From: Puniceicoccales bacterium
Lineage (GTDB): Bacteria > Verrucomicrobiota > Verrucomicrobiia > Opitutales > JAIRKQ01
DNA length: 35,206 bases
Assembly: GCA_031269795.1 (NCBI GenBank)
Contig: JAISYR010000023.1
Span: 1 to 35,206 of the forward strand
Direction: 5' to 3'
Shown here in pieces: positions 8,481 to 18,090 of this stretch. The position numbers and the translations under genes are program-made. Within the stretch, counting starts at the first letter, position 1. Each line of letters begins with the position of its first letter. Under the pieces are notes generated by a model. The model was not told the DNA's origin and did not search any database. It saw only the letters and a program-made list of their open reading frames with translations.

Positions 8481-10004
8481 TCAATAGCTTCTAGCCCAAA
8501 TAACTTTTTGTCTGCTTGGACTGCCGGTAAAAATACATGGTCCAGGTGAAGTTTCTGCAAATGGTAAACAGCGAATCGTTATGCCAAGCTCCGATTTCAT
8601 TTTATCTTCTATGGCGCTATCTCCACACCAATGGGTGTAGGCAAAACCTGGATTTTTTTGTTTGAAAAATTCAATAAATTCTCCTCGGGAACCTATGTGT
8701 TCTGATTTTTCTTCCCGATATTTTTGGGCGCGTTTGAATAGCACGGCTTGGATATCCGCTAGCATGTCAGCTGCTGAGGAAATGAATGTCATGTGCGGAA
8801 TAAATTCCCTATCCCTCGGGGACTTGTCCCGCCTATAAACGCAGACTGAGCCACTCTGAATATCTCGAAGGCCAACTTCAAGGCGAATGGGAATACCTTT
8901 TTTTATCCATTCCCATGATTTTTCCCCACCACGGATATCGCGGTCGTCGATCTCAATGCGCAATTTTTCACCATCCAAGAACATTTGCGACAATTCTGTC
9001 TGCAAAGCTTTACAATATTCAAGGACCTGTTGCTTGGAATCTTCCCTATAAATTGGCAAAATGACAATTTGTGTTGGAGCCATGCGGGGTGGTAAGACAA
9101 GACCATCATCGTCGGAATGGGTCATGATTAAACCACCGACCAGCCGCGTGGTCGCACCCCAAGAAGTTGTCCATCCAAATTCTTCATGGCCATTTTCATT
9201 GACAAATTTTATGTGGGACGATTTTGCAAAATTTTGACCTAGGAAGTGGGAAGTTGCTACCTGCAAAGCTTTCCCATCCTGCATCATAGCTTCTAGCGCA
9301 AAGGTGGAAACGGCACCAGGAAATTTTTCCGATTCCGACTTTTTCCCACAAATGACGGGCATGGCCATATAATTTTCAGCAAATGTCCTGTAACATTCGA
9401 GCATGTCCAAGGCCTCCTTTTGTGCTTCTTCATCGGTGGCATGGACGGTATGTCCTTCTTGCCAAAGAAATTCCGTCGTGCGTAGAAACATCCTTGGACG
9501 CATCTCCCACCGCACCACGTTTGCCCATTGGTTAATTTTTATGGGTAAATCACGGTAGGATTGGACCCACTTGGAAAACATTTCTCCTATGATCGTTTCG
9601 GATGTTGGGCGAACAATCAATGGTTCATCCAATGCGGATGTCGGTTTTAGACCACCTTTCCCATCAGGCTGCAGACGGGTATGGGTGACAATCGCACATT
9701 CCTTTGCGAAACCCTCCACATGCTCCGCTTCCTTTTCAAAATACTTTAAGGGAATGAAAAGAGGGAAATAGGCATTTTTATGTCCCGAGGCTTTGAACAT
9801 CGCGTCGAGATATTTTTGAATAAGTTCCCAAATGGCGTATCCCCAAGGGCGGATTACCATGCAGCCACGGACTGGGCTATTGTCTGCTAAATCGGCCGCT
9901 TTAATCACCTGCTGATACCATTCCGGAAAATTTTCCTCCCGCATGGGCGATATGGCATTCTTTTTAAGTTTTTCCACCGAATTCGCCGATTGTTCAGTAA
10001 CCAT
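8481..10004 (-). CDS. proS: Prolyl-tRNA synthetase, archaeal/eukaryotic type
   Basis: A 507-residue class II synthetase that charges tRNA-Pro. It belongs to the short archaeal/eukaryotic-like ProS class found in a minority of bacteria: there is no large editing insertion between motifs 2 and 3. Visible landmarks are the N-terminal RGCMVIRPWGYAIWE, YFPLFIPLKYF, the RPTSETIIGEMFSKWV segment, motif 2 in VVRWEMRPRMFLRTTEFLWQ, WTTSWGATTRLVGGLIMTHS, and the class-typical C-terminal tail ending KVIWARSY. Length is as expected. It lies 54 bases downstream of serS on the same strand and is probably co-transcribed with it. Confidence 0.95.
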   Translation of the reverse strand: MVTEQSANSVEKLKKNAISPMREENFPEWYQQVIKAADLADNSPVRGCMVIRPWGYAIWELIQKYLDAMFKASGHKNAYFPLFIPLKYFEKEAEHVEGFAKECAIVTHTRLQPDGKGGLKPTSALDEPLIVRPTSETIIGEMFSKWVQSYRDLPIKINQWANVVRWEMRPRMFLRTTEFLWQEGHTVHATDEEAQKEALDMLECYRTFAENYMAMPVICGKKSESEKFPGAVSTFALEAMMQDGKALQVATSHFLGQNFAKSSHIKFVNENGHEEFGWTTSWGATTRLVGGLIMTHSDDDGLVLPPRMAPTQIVILPIYREDSKQQVLEYCKALQTELSQMFLDGEKLRIEIDDRDIRGGEKSWEWIKKGIPIRLEVGLRDIQSGSVCVYRRDKSPRDREFIPHMTFISSAADMLADIQAVLFKRAQKYREEKSEHIGSRGEFIEFFKQKNPGFAYTHWCGDSAIEDKMKSELGITIRCLPFAETSPGPCIFTGSPSRQKVIWARSY

Positions 10005-10058
10005 ATGAGTTTGTGTAAGCTATGAAGCGGAATAATTTTTCAACATAAAATCGACGTT

Positions 10059-11327
10059 TTAGAACTTTAGGTATTCTTTGCCGAAGTATTGCACCAAAAC
10101 GGCTGGAACTTTTACCGAAGAATTACTTTGCAGGTTATTTTCCAATAGGGCGGCTAACACGCGTGGGATTGCCAAACCAGACCCGTTAAGGGTATGCACA
10201 TGGTGGAGTTTTCCGTCGACCTTTGATCGAAATTTTATCCCAGCCCGTCGGGCTTGGAAATCCGTAAAATTGCTACAACTGGACACTTCGAGCCAACGTT
10301 TTTGCCCTCCCGACCAGACTTCCAAATCGTATTGCTTGGAATGTGCAAACCCTATGTCTCCCGTACAAATGGCCAATACGCGGTATGGAATTTCCAATTT
10401 TTGTAAAATTCTTTCCGCATCTGCCCTCAAATTTTCAAGTTCCTGAAAACTGCTGTTGGGATGGACCCACTTTACCAGTTCGACCTTATCGAATTGGTGT
10501 AATCTGTTCAGTCCGCGGACATCTTTCCCCCAACTTCCCGCTTCCCGGCGAAAACATGGCGTGTAGCCACAACGAAAAATCGGCAGTTCCTCTTCTTCAA
10601 AAATTTCATCGCGAAAAAAATTCGTCACTGGAACTTCGGCGGTAGGAATACAATAGAGGTCGTCCTGGGAGTCGTGGTACATCATACCTTCCTTGTCCGG
10701 CAATTGACCAGTGGCCCTAGCACTGTCCGGGTTAACCAAAATGGGGCACATGAGCTCCGCGTAGCCATTATTTTTTGCTTCATCCAGGAAGAAACTTAGG
10801 AGGGCACGGACAAATCGAGCCATATCGCCGATGTAGAATGGAAACCCGGCACCGGTTACCTTTATACCCCGTTGAAAGTCAATCCCGTTCGAAAACCACG
10901 GAATATCATAGTGGGGCATTGCATGGGGCGATATGTCTCCCACGGACCCCCATGTGGCAACCGTCACATTGTCTTTTTCTGTTTTTCCAATGGGAACGGA
11001 CTCATGGGGAACATTCGGAATAGACAAATACAACGTCTGCCATTCTCCATCGATTTCCCGAATTTTCGTTTCGGCTTCTTTTACCTTCGATGAGAGATTT
11101 TTTAGGTCTCCAATGACATTCGAAAATTCCGCAGATCCCTTTTCCAAAACCGCTATTTTATCATTTTTTGATTTTTGTTCAGCTCGCAGTGCTTCGAATT
11201 CAGCCACACAAGCCCTTCGTTGGGCATCGATTACCAAAAATCTATCGACGTCACATTGAAACTTCTTTTTACCAACGCCGGCCTTTATTTCATCGGCCTT
11301 TTTTCGTAAATTTTCCAATGATAACAT
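10059..11327 (-). CDS. serS: Seryl-tRNA synthetase
   Basis: A 422-residue class II synthetase that charges tRNA-Ser and tRNA-Sec. An N-terminal antiparallel coiled-coil arm (about residues 25-110) binds the long variable arm of the tRNA. The catalytic domain contains motif 2 (FRREAGSWGKDVRGLNRLHQF), the serine-site region EVSSCSNFTDFQARR and motif 3 (LNGSGLAIPRVLAALLEN). The ATG at 11327 is preferred over an in-frame ATG at 11360, because AGGAG (11336-11340) is well placed before it and the protein then begins MLSLENLR as family members do. It precedes proS in the same direction. Confidence 0.97.
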   Translation of the reverse strand: MLSLENLRKKADEIKAGVGKKKFQCDVDRFLVIDAQRRACVAEFEALRAEQKSKNDKIAVLEKGSAEFSNVIGDLKNLSSKVKEAETKIREIDGEWQTLYLSIPNVPHESVPIGKTEKDNVTVATWGSVGDISPHAMPHYDIPWFSNGIDFQRGIKVTGAGFPFYIGDMARFVRALLSFFLDEAKNNGYAELMCPILVNPDSARATGQLPDKEGMMYHDSQDDLYCIPTAEVPVTNFFRDEIFEEEELPIFRCGYTPCFRREAGSWGKDVRGLNRLHQFDKVELVKWVHPNSSFQELENLRADAERILQKLEIPYRVLAICTGDIGFAHSKQYDLEVWSGGQKRWLEVSSCSNFTDFQARRAGIKFRSKVDGKLHHVHTLNGSGLAIPRVLAALLENNLQSNSSVKVPAVLVQYFGKEYLKF

Positions 11328-11401
11328 TACAACCGCTCCTCGAAACAAGCAAAAACGCAATGATCAGCTATGCCCATTAGATATTTTTCAATTCCATTTT
11401 A

Positions 11402-11638
11402 CTAGGAAACGACCTTTTGTACAAGCCCTGCTTTTATAGCTTTAACCGCCACCCAAACCCGTTTTACTTGTCCGTTTGGCAATAGCATGCGGATGTGCTG
11501 TAAATTTGGTTTAAACAAACGTTTTGTTCGCTTCACAACGTGGGTACCGATTCCACCGCTTTTCTTAGATTGTCCCTTACGAATGATACGGCATCCCGTG
11601 CTGCGAGTTTTTCCGGTTATTATACAAATTCTGGCCAT
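11402..11638 (-). CDS. rpmB: 50S ribosomal protein L28
   Basis: A 78-residue L28 protein of the large ribosomal subunit. It begins MARICIITGKTRSTGCRI and carries the conserved VKRTKRLFKPNLQ segment and the C-terminal VKAIKAGLVQKV. The ATG at 11638 is chosen because GGAGAG lies just before it and the family starts here; a longer in-frame reading to 11686 has no support. It lies 117 bases downstream of uppP and 74 bases upstream of serS, all on the minus strand. Confidence 0.95.
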   Translation of the reverse strand: MARICIITGKTRSTGCRIIRKGQSKKSGGIGTHVVKRTKRLFKPNLQHIRMLLPNGQVKRVWVAVKAIKAGLVQKVVS

Positions 11639-11755
11639 GTCTCTCCAATTAAGGGAATGGCTTAATGGATAACTAACAGAAATCAAGAATTTTTGTGAAA
11701 AAATTTATACGCCGTGGAGTTTAACGCCTGCCCCGAAGGGAAAAATAAACTATGC

Positions 11756-12676
11756 CTATTGGCGGAAAAAGCTACGGAATACCAGAATTGCTAAAATAAT
11801 CCTATACCACGCAAAAATTATCATCCCATTGCGTGCGATAAAAGAAATCAAAAACTTTATCGCCACCATAGAAGATAGGCAAGCTATGCTAATTCCCAGC
11901 AAAAATGTCTTTGCGCTAAAGTATAGAGATATGATATGGAAGTTTTTTACGAATTCGTACACGGTTGCCGCAGATAACGTTACAAATCCAAGGAGAAAAC
12001 TATATTCTGCTGCTTCTGACCTGCGCAATCCACATTGGTAACCACCAATTATGGTTGCCATTGATCTACTCGTCCCGGGAATGAAAGCCAGGCATTGCCA
12101 AAGGCCGATAAAAAAACTTTTAGCAAATGTTAGATTGTCAATCTTGCCATAGCCCCTCATCCACCTTTTACGGTAAGACTTCTCAACGCGAATCATGATT
12201 ATGCCGCCGATAGTCAGCGCAATGGCGACGGGGAGAGCGTGATATAATATTTTTAGCCATCCGCTCACAAAAGGGCCAATTATTGCTGCCGGAAGGAATG
12301 ATGCAATCAGGTTGAGCATCAAATTGCATCCATGGTGATTGCGACCAAATAGGCCTAGAAACATATCAGTAAATCTACGCCTATACAAAAATAGTACGGC
12401 GAGCATCGATCCAAATTGAATTATTACAAAATAAGCATTTTTAGCCTGTACCCTCAAAGCTTTGGAGTCATCCATATTACCCGAGGGCAAAGGCCCATGA
12501 CTTAGAAGGAATTGATCGACCAATATTAGGTGTCCGGTCGATGAAATCGGTAAAAACTCCGTCGTTCCCTGAGTAATTCCAAGAATAATGGATTCTTTTG
12601 TCGTAAAAATATTTTCACCATAGGAATTGGTCAAAAACATCATGGCAACGGTAAGAACTAACAAAAATTTCTTCAT
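11756..12676 (-). CDS. uppP: Undecaprenyl-diphosphatase
   Basis: A 306-residue BacA/UppP-family membrane enzyme that removes a phosphate from undecaprenyl diphosphate to recycle the lipid carrier of peptidoglycan and other envelope glycans. Both catalytic motifs are present: GTTEFLPISSTGHL (about residues 37-50) and PGTSRS (200-205). Several hydrophobic segments follow through to the C-terminus. An extra N-terminal hydrophobic stretch (MKKFLLVLTVAMMFLTNSYG) precedes the usual family start near residue 27 and looks like a signal peptide or an added membrane helix. It starts 11 bases after the TPR gene and so is probably the last gene of a glmS-TPR-uppP operon, which fits envelope precursor synthesis. 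Confidence 0.95.
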   Translation of the reverse strand: MKKFLLVLTVAMMFLTNSYGENIFTTKESIILGITQGTTEFLPISSTGHLILVDQFLLSHGPLPSGNMDDSKALRVQAKNAYFVIIQFGSMLAVLFLYRRRFTDMFLGLFGRNHHGCNLMLNLIASFLPAAIIGPFVSGWLKILYHALPVAIALTIGGIIMIRVEKSYRKRWMRGYGKIDNLTFAKSFFIGLWQCLAFIPGTSRSMATIIGGYQCGLRRSEAAEYSFLLGFVTLSAATVYEFVKNFHIISLYFSAKTFLLGISIACLSSMVAIKFLISFIARNGMIIFAWYRIILAILVFRSFFRQ

Positions 12677-12687
12677 ATGGGCAGGTG

Positions 12688-15264
12688 CTAGGGGGTGAAA
12701 GTCTTTAACTTGTTTGTCATCACTTGCAACGTTTCAAGTTCTAAATCACTCGGATTAAGGGAGTAGTAATCTGTGAGAAGGTTTGCAATTTGCATAAGCC
12801 AGTAGACATCATTTTGGGTTAAAATGTTTTCTTTCGCCATGGAAGCCAGTAGAGTCTCCCATGCAAATTGTTTCATCTCATCGGTCGATAAACTCGCTTG
12901 TAGAACAAAGCAGTACATGGCGGCGATCTCTATGTGAAAAGATCTATCGGCAATGGCGAGGGAATATAACCGCTCCAGTATCATTTGGGCACGCCCTATG
13001 AACAAATCATCTTTATTTTTCTGGGCAAAAATTGCCTTTGCTAGACAAAATTCGGTGAAAAGATATCGCCTGTCAAACGGAAAATTTTTCAGCAGTTCCT
13101 CGTATACGAGTTGAGCATCGCCAAACTTTCCGCTCAGCCGCAGTAGGTCTGCCAGTTCCAAATGTGCCGCATATATGATTTCATGGTTCCCGTATTTGGA
13201 AATCAAAGTCGATAGATGGGTGATCGCTTCATCGTAGTAGGCCATTCCCAGCGATTTGCAGTATTCGGCACACCGATAATATGCGAATGGGGAATATATG
13301 CCATTGGTTTCCGCACATGTGAGCAGAACATTACATGCTCTTGAAACATTGCCGAGTTTGAAAAAGTATTCCGCTTCTTCAAAATATGACAGCATTGCGA
13401 CTTCCTGGTCGGCATAGTCCGATCTCAACCGTTCAAACGTTAAAAAGGCAGCATCCTTGTTCTGCGATTTAAATTCGCAAACTCCTTTCACGAATAATGC
13501 TTGTCCGACAATCTGGGAAATTTCGGCAGAACTACTTTTGTTTGGAAAGATTGTACAGATATCAGTCGCGGCGATATGGGCTTGCTGATAATGCTGCTTG
13601 GAGAATAGTGAGTATGCTTGGAGCAAATAAAATTTCACCAGGTAAAATGGCTGAATTTTGTGTGCATACGTTCCCAAAAGCATGGATAGATATTCCATGG
13701 CTTGTTGCGGATTATTATCTCCTATGAGGGCGTCGATATATAACAATTCCGCATGCCATCGATATTCCGTGAATAAATTGTGGCATTGGCGAGCACTTTG
13801 CAAATGCTGCTCCGCCAACACCAAGTTTTTGGATTTAATGTCAGCCTGAATGAGTTGGCACAGTATTTTGTCGTACTTTACATTATCCACATTTGTTTTT
13901 AGAACTTCTTCGTAGATATGGGCAGCGATGTCATAGGCTTCACTCAAATAGAAAGCATTGCCGATCTGGATTGTCATGTTAACTTTTTCCGCATTATCCG
14001 AAGTAATATCTCGTACCTTTCCCAGATAGTGTGCAGACATTCGATAATCTTTCGGTTCTTGTTGCCAGGCCAAATAGGCAAGTGCGTGGTATATGTTTTT
14101 TATGAGTGTTTCCTTGGGAAATTGGAGGACGATCTCTTCTGCTATGCGCTGTGCCGCGGTGAGATTTTCGGCATCGATCGCCAGCCTGAGTTTGGCAAAT
14201 AAAATATGGCGCATCATGTTTTTTGAAACGGAGGTTTGGAGTTTCACATCGGACAATGTTTTGATCGCCTCCATCCTTTGATTTGTGTTTTCAACCAGTA
14301 GGAGTAGTAGCTTCAATGCCTGTTTTTTAAGCTCGTCGTTGGCCGAAGATAGCAGCAGTTCGAGGACCGTATTTAGCCCACTTGCGGAAGAAAGTCCATC
14401 GGCAATGGCACGGTATAGGCAAAGTGATTGCAAATCTTGAACGTTTAAATCTTTCGTGTTTGCAATTTGTTCATCCAGTAGATCTTTTGCTTTTTGCCCA
14501 TTTCCGCTATGAATCAACATAAGGGCATAGGTTTTTACAAATGGACAACTGTCCCTTTGCAATTTATATTTTTTATGCATGGCATCGGCAGCTCCGAGGA
14601 GGTTGTTTATGGCCGTTGAATGCGTTGGGAATTGCAATAAGAATTGGATTACGAATGCTTGAATGTGGACGGATTGGTCGACGGATGGGGAGTGTTTTTT
14701 GGCTTCTTCCAGGTTATTTTCCATTTCTTCGAAATTGGCAACCATGGCGAACATAACACTTCTAACGGCGTGATACCATGCAAGTTCGTTATCATGGAGA
14801 GTTTTCATGTCCAATTTTAGTAGAATTTTGTTTGCCACCGCGAAATCATGCTTGAAACACGCTACGATTGCAGTGTTTAATAGAAACTTGTTTTTAAACT
14901 CTCGATGAATCTCGACGTGTGTTAATTTCAAAATCGTGTCGAACAGTTCCATTGCATCTGAAAACTCTCCTGAAGCCAAACATGATTCTAAAAAGCCCAT
15001 ATAAGCCACATATTTCTGCTCGTTGGATAAATCTTTGATCGCCAGTGCCTCCACGAAAAATTTTTTGGCAAGGGTAAAAAAGCCAATTTTATATGCCCCA
15101 TTGCCACTGTTTATCAAAGATTCAAACTTTTTGCCGAAATGGACATCTATGGTTATGAAATCAGCGGTATCTTTGATATCGTTGGGCAATTCGTCCTCCG
15201 CCGAACCAACACTCCGGCAAAAAATCAGTGCTACCAATAGAAACAATTTCGTGAAACTTTTCAT
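12688..15264 (-). CDS. Large exported TPR protein
   Basis: An 858-residue protein with a Sec signal peptide (MKSFTKLFLLVALIFCRSVG, cleavage likely after GSA near residue 22). The rest is nearly all helical with degenerate tetratricopeptide-type repeats, for example AYDIAAHIYEEVLK, QAHIAATDICTIFP and GDAQLVYEELLKNFP. Such proteins scaffold envelope complexes in the periplasm or at the outer membrane. It sits seven bases after glmS and 11 bases before uppP, which points to a role linked to cell-wall or envelope assembly. The exact function is not recognisable. The start is the only sensible ATG in front of the signal peptide. Confidence 0.8.
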   Translation of the reverse strand: MKSFTKLFLLVALIFCRSVGSAEDELPNDIKDTADFITIDVHFGKKFESLINSGNGAYKIGFFTLAKKFFVEALAIKDLSNEQKYVAYMGFLESCLASGEFSDAMELFDTILKLTHVEIHREFKNKFLLNTAIVACFKHDFAVANKILLKLDMKTLHDNELAWYHAVRSVMFAMVANFEEMENNLEEAKKHSPSVDQSVHIQAFVIQFLLQFPTHSTAINNLLGAADAMHKKYKLQRDSCPFVKTYALMLIHSGNGQKAKDLLDEQIANTKDLNVQDLQSLCLYRAIADGLSSASGLNTVLELLLSSANDELKKQALKLLLLLVENTNQRMEAIKTLSDVKLQTSVSKNMMRHILFAKLRLAIDAENLTAAQRIAEEIVLQFPKETLIKNIYHALAYLAWQQEPKDYRMSAHYLGKVRDITSDNAEKVNMTIQIGNAFYLSEAYDIAAHIYEEVLKTNVDNVKYDKILCQLIQADIKSKNLVLAEQHLQSARQCHNLFTEYRWHAELLYIDALIGDNNPQQAMEYLSMLLGTYAHKIQPFYLVKFYLLQAYSLFSKQHYQQAHIAATDICTIFPNKSSSAEISQIVGQALFVKGVCEFKSQNKDAAFLTFERLRSDYADQEVAMLSYFEEAEYFFKLGNVSRACNVLLTCAETNGIYSPFAYYRCAEYCKSLGMAYYDEAITHLSTLISKYGNHEIIYAAHLELADLLRLSGKFGDAQLVYEELLKNFPFDRRYLFTEFCLAKAIFAQKNKDDLFIGRAQMILERLYSLAIADRSFHIEIAAMYCFVLQASLSTDEMKQFAWETLLASMAKENILTQNDVYWLMQIANLLTDYYSLNPSDLELETLQVMTNKLKTFTP

Positions 15265-15271
15265 TCAAGTT

Positions 15272-17116
15272 TTACTCTACGGTTACCGATTTCGCCAAAT
15301 TTCTTGGTTTATCTATGTCACATCCCCGTGCTTTTGCAATGTAATAGGCGAAAAGTTGTAGCGGAATTGTCGCCAGTATGGGTTTGAGAGCATCATGGGT
15401 ATCCGGGATCACCATCAAATCATCGACGTGATTGGGTGAAATTTGATGTCCTTCCGATGTCACCGCTATTATTTTGGCATTTCTGGCCTTTACTTCCTGT
15501 ATGTTGGAAATATTTTTTTGCCAAATATCTTTTTGGGTGGCCAAGAAAACACATGGGCACTGGTCCGAAACCAGAGCTATTGGTCCATGCTTCATTTCCG
15601 CTGCCGGGTAACCTTCCGCGTGAATATATGAAATTTCTTTTAATTTCAGTGCACCTTCGAGGGCTATGGGGAACATCGACTGCCGCCCGAGGAATAGCAT
15701 ATCCTTGCAATGGGCATATTTTTTTGCAATCCGTTGAATTTCATCCTTTTTGTCTAGGATTTGCGAAATCTTTTTGGGTAATTCCAACAGAGATTGGACA
15801 AATTCACTGCCTTCGTCAAAACTCATATCGTGTAACCGTCCAAATAGCAACGCCAACATGGCGACTATGCACAGTTGTGCCGTAAATGCTTTCGTCGATG
15901 CAACTCCAATTTCCGGCCCAGAGTGTTGATAGATTCCCCCTTCCGATTCCCTAGCTATGGTGGAACCTATGGTATTCGTTATTGCCAACGTTCTGTATCC
16001 CTTGCGTTTAGACTCTTGCAATGCTGCCAGGGAATCCAAGGTTTCCCCCGATTGGCTGACGATAAAAACGAGGGTGTTCTTATCCAAAGGAACGTTACCG
16101 TAGCGAAATTCCGAAGAATAGGCTACTTCAACCGGTATCCTTGCATATTTTTCTATCAAATACTCGGCCACCAAACAGGCATGCCATGCCGTTCCACAGG
16201 CGCAAAATAAAATCCTATCGATTTGCCTCAATTCGCGTGGTAACAGCTGCAGCCCTCCAAATTTTGCCGTACTGAGATCATCCGAAAACCGTCCACGCAT
16301 AGCATTTTCTATGGACATGGGCTGTTCACAAATCTCTTTCAGCATAAAATGTTCGTGTTTTCCCCGGGAAACATCTTCAACCTGCCAGTCCAGTTCACAT
16401 TTTATGGCATCGATCGTTTCATTTTTCATCGTTGTAATCGAGAAATCTGCACACGTGATATGGGCAAGTTCCCCATCGTTTAGATAGACAACGTTCTTCG
16501 TATATGCGACGAAAGCACATGCATCGCTCGCCACAAACATTTCATTTTTCCCGATCCCTATAATTAGGGGTGAGCTTTTCCTAGCAATCACCATTTCTTC
16601 GGGATTATTTTTGCAAAGCACTGCGATCCCATAGGTTCCCCTAACATGTAACAATGCCTTTTGCACACTAACAAGAAACCTATTTTTCGAATCGGGTTCT
16701 TTCCTAAAATGATATTCGATTAAATTTACCAAAATTTCCGTGTCCGTTTCAGAATAGAATTTGTATCCCTGCTTTGCCAGGTAGTGTTTGATCGATTCAT
16801 AATTTTCTATTACCCCATTGTGCACAATCGCAAAAAGCCCATGGAAGCTTACATGTGGATGGGCATTCTTTACGGAAACCTTTCCGTGAGTTGCCCATCT
16901 TGTGTGGCCAATTCCCAAATTTCCAAAATTCATCGAAGGCTTTATCGCATTTGAAAGATTTTTAACCCTTCCCAGTTGTTTTGTGGTGATAAATGTTCCA
17001 TCTTTTAATCCTGTTATGCCAGCGGAATCATATCCTCGATATTCCAGCCTTTCGAGCCCATCAAGCAAAATTTGAGCAACATCCTTTGCTCCAATGTAAC
17101 CTATGATACTACACAT
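15272..17116 (-). CDS. glmS: Glucosamine-6-phosphate synthase (isomerizing)
   Basis: A 614-residue glutamine:fructose-6-phosphate aminotransferase, the first step toward UDP-GlcNAc. The N-terminal class II glutamine amidotransferase has the catalytic Cys directly after the start Met (MCSIIGYIG), with GIGHTRWATHG and HNGVIENY. Two SIS sugar-isomerase domains follow (CGTAWHACLVAEYLIEKYA, VSQSGETLDSLAAL), ending in the conserved CDIDKPRNLAKSVTVE. The ATG at 17116 exposes Cys after Met removal, which the mechanism requires. However, an in-frame ATG seven codons upstream (17137) has a better ribosome site (AGGAT), and the frame is open to 17443. It starts a probable operon with the TPR gene (7-base gap) and uppP. 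Confidence 0.95.
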   Translation of the reverse strand: MCSIIGYIGAKDVAQILLDGLERLEYRGYDSAGITGLKDGTFITTKQLGRVKNLSNAIKPSMNFGNLGIGHTRWATHGKVSVKNAHPHVSFHGLFAIVHNGVIENYESIKHYLAKQGYKFYSETDTEILVNLIEYHFRKEPDSKNRFLVSVQKALLHVRGTYGIAVLCKNNPEEMVIARKSSPLIIGIGKNEMFVASDACAFVAYTKNVVYLNDGELAHITCADFSITTMKNETIDAIKCELDWQVEDVSRGKHEHFMLKEICEQPMSIENAMRGRFSDDLSTAKFGGLQLLPRELRQIDRILFCACGTAWHACLVAEYLIEKYARIPVEVAYSSEFRYGNVPLDKNTLVFIVSQSGETLDSLAALQESKRKGYRTLAITNTIGSTIARESEGGIYQHSGPEIGVASTKAFTAQLCIVAMLALLFGRLHDMSFDEGSEFVQSLLELPKKISQILDKKDEIQRIAKKYAHCKDMLFLGRQSMFPIALEGALKLKEISYIHAEGYPAAEMKHGPIALVSDQCPCVFLATQKDIWQKNISNIQEVKARNAKIIAVTSEGHQISPNHVDDLMVIPDTHDALKPILATIPLQLFAYYIAKARGCDIDKPRNLAKSVTVE

Positions 17117-17280
17117 GACGAAACTCATACTCTTCATGGGAGATCCTTTTGCGAGAAAATTTTTTAGACATATATCAGGTGATAAAACATGGAATAAGAA
17201 ATGCTCCCGTTGGCCTTTGGCGTAAGCATTGCAAGTTGCATAAAACAAAACCTTTCCTTCTTTTGAGCGGGGACCAGTGC

Positions 17281-17464
17281 TGGCTACAGTAATCTGCCAC
17301 AAGGGGAAACCTTTGTGGCATAATTGCCGAAGGTAAACGAATTGGCATGGGGCTTTTACAATTTCATGGAAAAATTTTAAAAAATCACAAAATCTGCCGT
17401 TGACAGCTGTCCAAAAAAAGTATTGGGATAGTGGCTCAATCAATAAATTAGGAATTATACGAAA
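17281..17464 (+). repeat. Duplicated leader, copy A, with GAAA-loop hairpin
   Basis: First copy of a leader that recurs at 18091-18265 and, in shorter form, at 18766-18889. It opens with a hairpin at 17295-17320: TGCCACAAGGG pairs with CCTTTGTGGCA around a GAAA (GNRA-type) loop, with one G-U pair that exists only in plus-strand RNA. Further along a TTGACA box (17400-17405) is kept in all three copies, followed by an A run and then the start region of the small gene. The glmS gene upstream runs the other way, so this hairpin does not terminate a plus-strand gene here. It is probably a leader or promoter region that was copied together with the gene. Confidence 0.7.
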
Positions 17465-18061
17465 ATGAAAGTATCACCAAACTTTTGTAGGGGACCACAG
17501 ACCTCAAGTCAAATATCTGCTGCAGGAACAGCACCGCGTGTAAATCAAACACCTGCTATAACACCTGCTACAGTAAGAACAACAATATCTGCTGCAGGAA
17601 CAGCACTGCGCATAAGTCAAACACCTGCTATGGTAATAAGAACAACAATGCCTGCTGTAAGAATAGCACCGCGTTTATCTAAAATCTTATCACAAAACTT
17701 AAATCAAGGACTTCCTACAGTACCAAGGCCGCGTTTGCCACAACAACCTCAGGTGGTACCAGTTACACCACAAACACCAATTTTGGTCCCAACACCAAGT
17801 GGTAATGCAGCACGAGAAGTACCATTTGAGAAATTTTTAAATGAAGACCATATTAATGCTTTTTTGGATAGAATAAATTATGGGGAAACCCTCACGCTGT
17901 GCCGCCAAGAGCCGATCACTAACCGGTCCCGTTCAGTTACCTTTTCAATGCCTCCCATACGTACAAAATACGGATACTTCGCCCCCGATCAATTATATAG
18001 CTTGCTCTCCACTCATGCAGTTTCTGCCAATGTTGTTTATTCAGAATTAGGTGCTTTTTGA
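17465..18061 (+). CDS. Unknown protein, member 1 of a three-gene tandem family
   Basis: A 198-residue protein, function not recognised. The N-terminal 95 residues are low-complexity, rich in Thr, Pro, Ala and Arg, and contain two-and-a-half copies of a 21-24-residue repeat (ISAAGTAPRVNQTPA and ISAAGTALRISQTPA). The C-terminal 80 residues resemble those of the next two genes: FEKFLNEDHINAFLDRINYG, then SMPPI, then a closing helix QLYSLLSTHAVSANVVYSEL. There is no signal peptide or membrane segment. The upstream position that serves as an earlier start in the other two copies is closed here by a TAG, so the ATG at 17465 is used; it aligns with the second Met of the other copies. It might be a secreted protein, but only its disordered N-terminus and T3SS linkage in the window suggest this. 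Confidence 0.6.
   Translation: MKVSPNFCRGPQTSSQISAAGTAPRVNQTPAITPATVRTTISAAGTALRISQTPAMVIRTTMPAVRIAPRLSKILSQNLNQGLPTVPRPRLPQQPQVVPVTPQTPILVPTPSGNAAREVPFEKFLNEDHINAFLDRINYGETLTLCRQEPITNRSRSVTFSMPPIRTKYGYFAPDQLYSLLSTHAVSANVVYSELGAF
17513..17678 (+). repeat. Short tandem repeats inside the first family gene
   Basis: Direct repeats with starts at 17513, 17585 and about 17648 (periods 72 and 63 bases, both multiples of three). The shared core reads ATATCTGCTGCAGGAACAGC, and the third copy is shorter and diverged. They encode the Ala/Thr/Pro-rich N-terminal repeats of the 17465 gene. In-frame unit lengths allow copy-number change without frameshift. Confidence 0.75.
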
Positions 18062-18090
18062 TTAAGTTTGACCATGACGAAAGCCAATGC

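Noticed and set aside
17117-17443. N-terminal 109-residue extension of GlmS
   Set aside because: The catalytic Cys must follow the start Met, the extra residues resemble no domain, and this stretch is the antisense of a duplicated leader.
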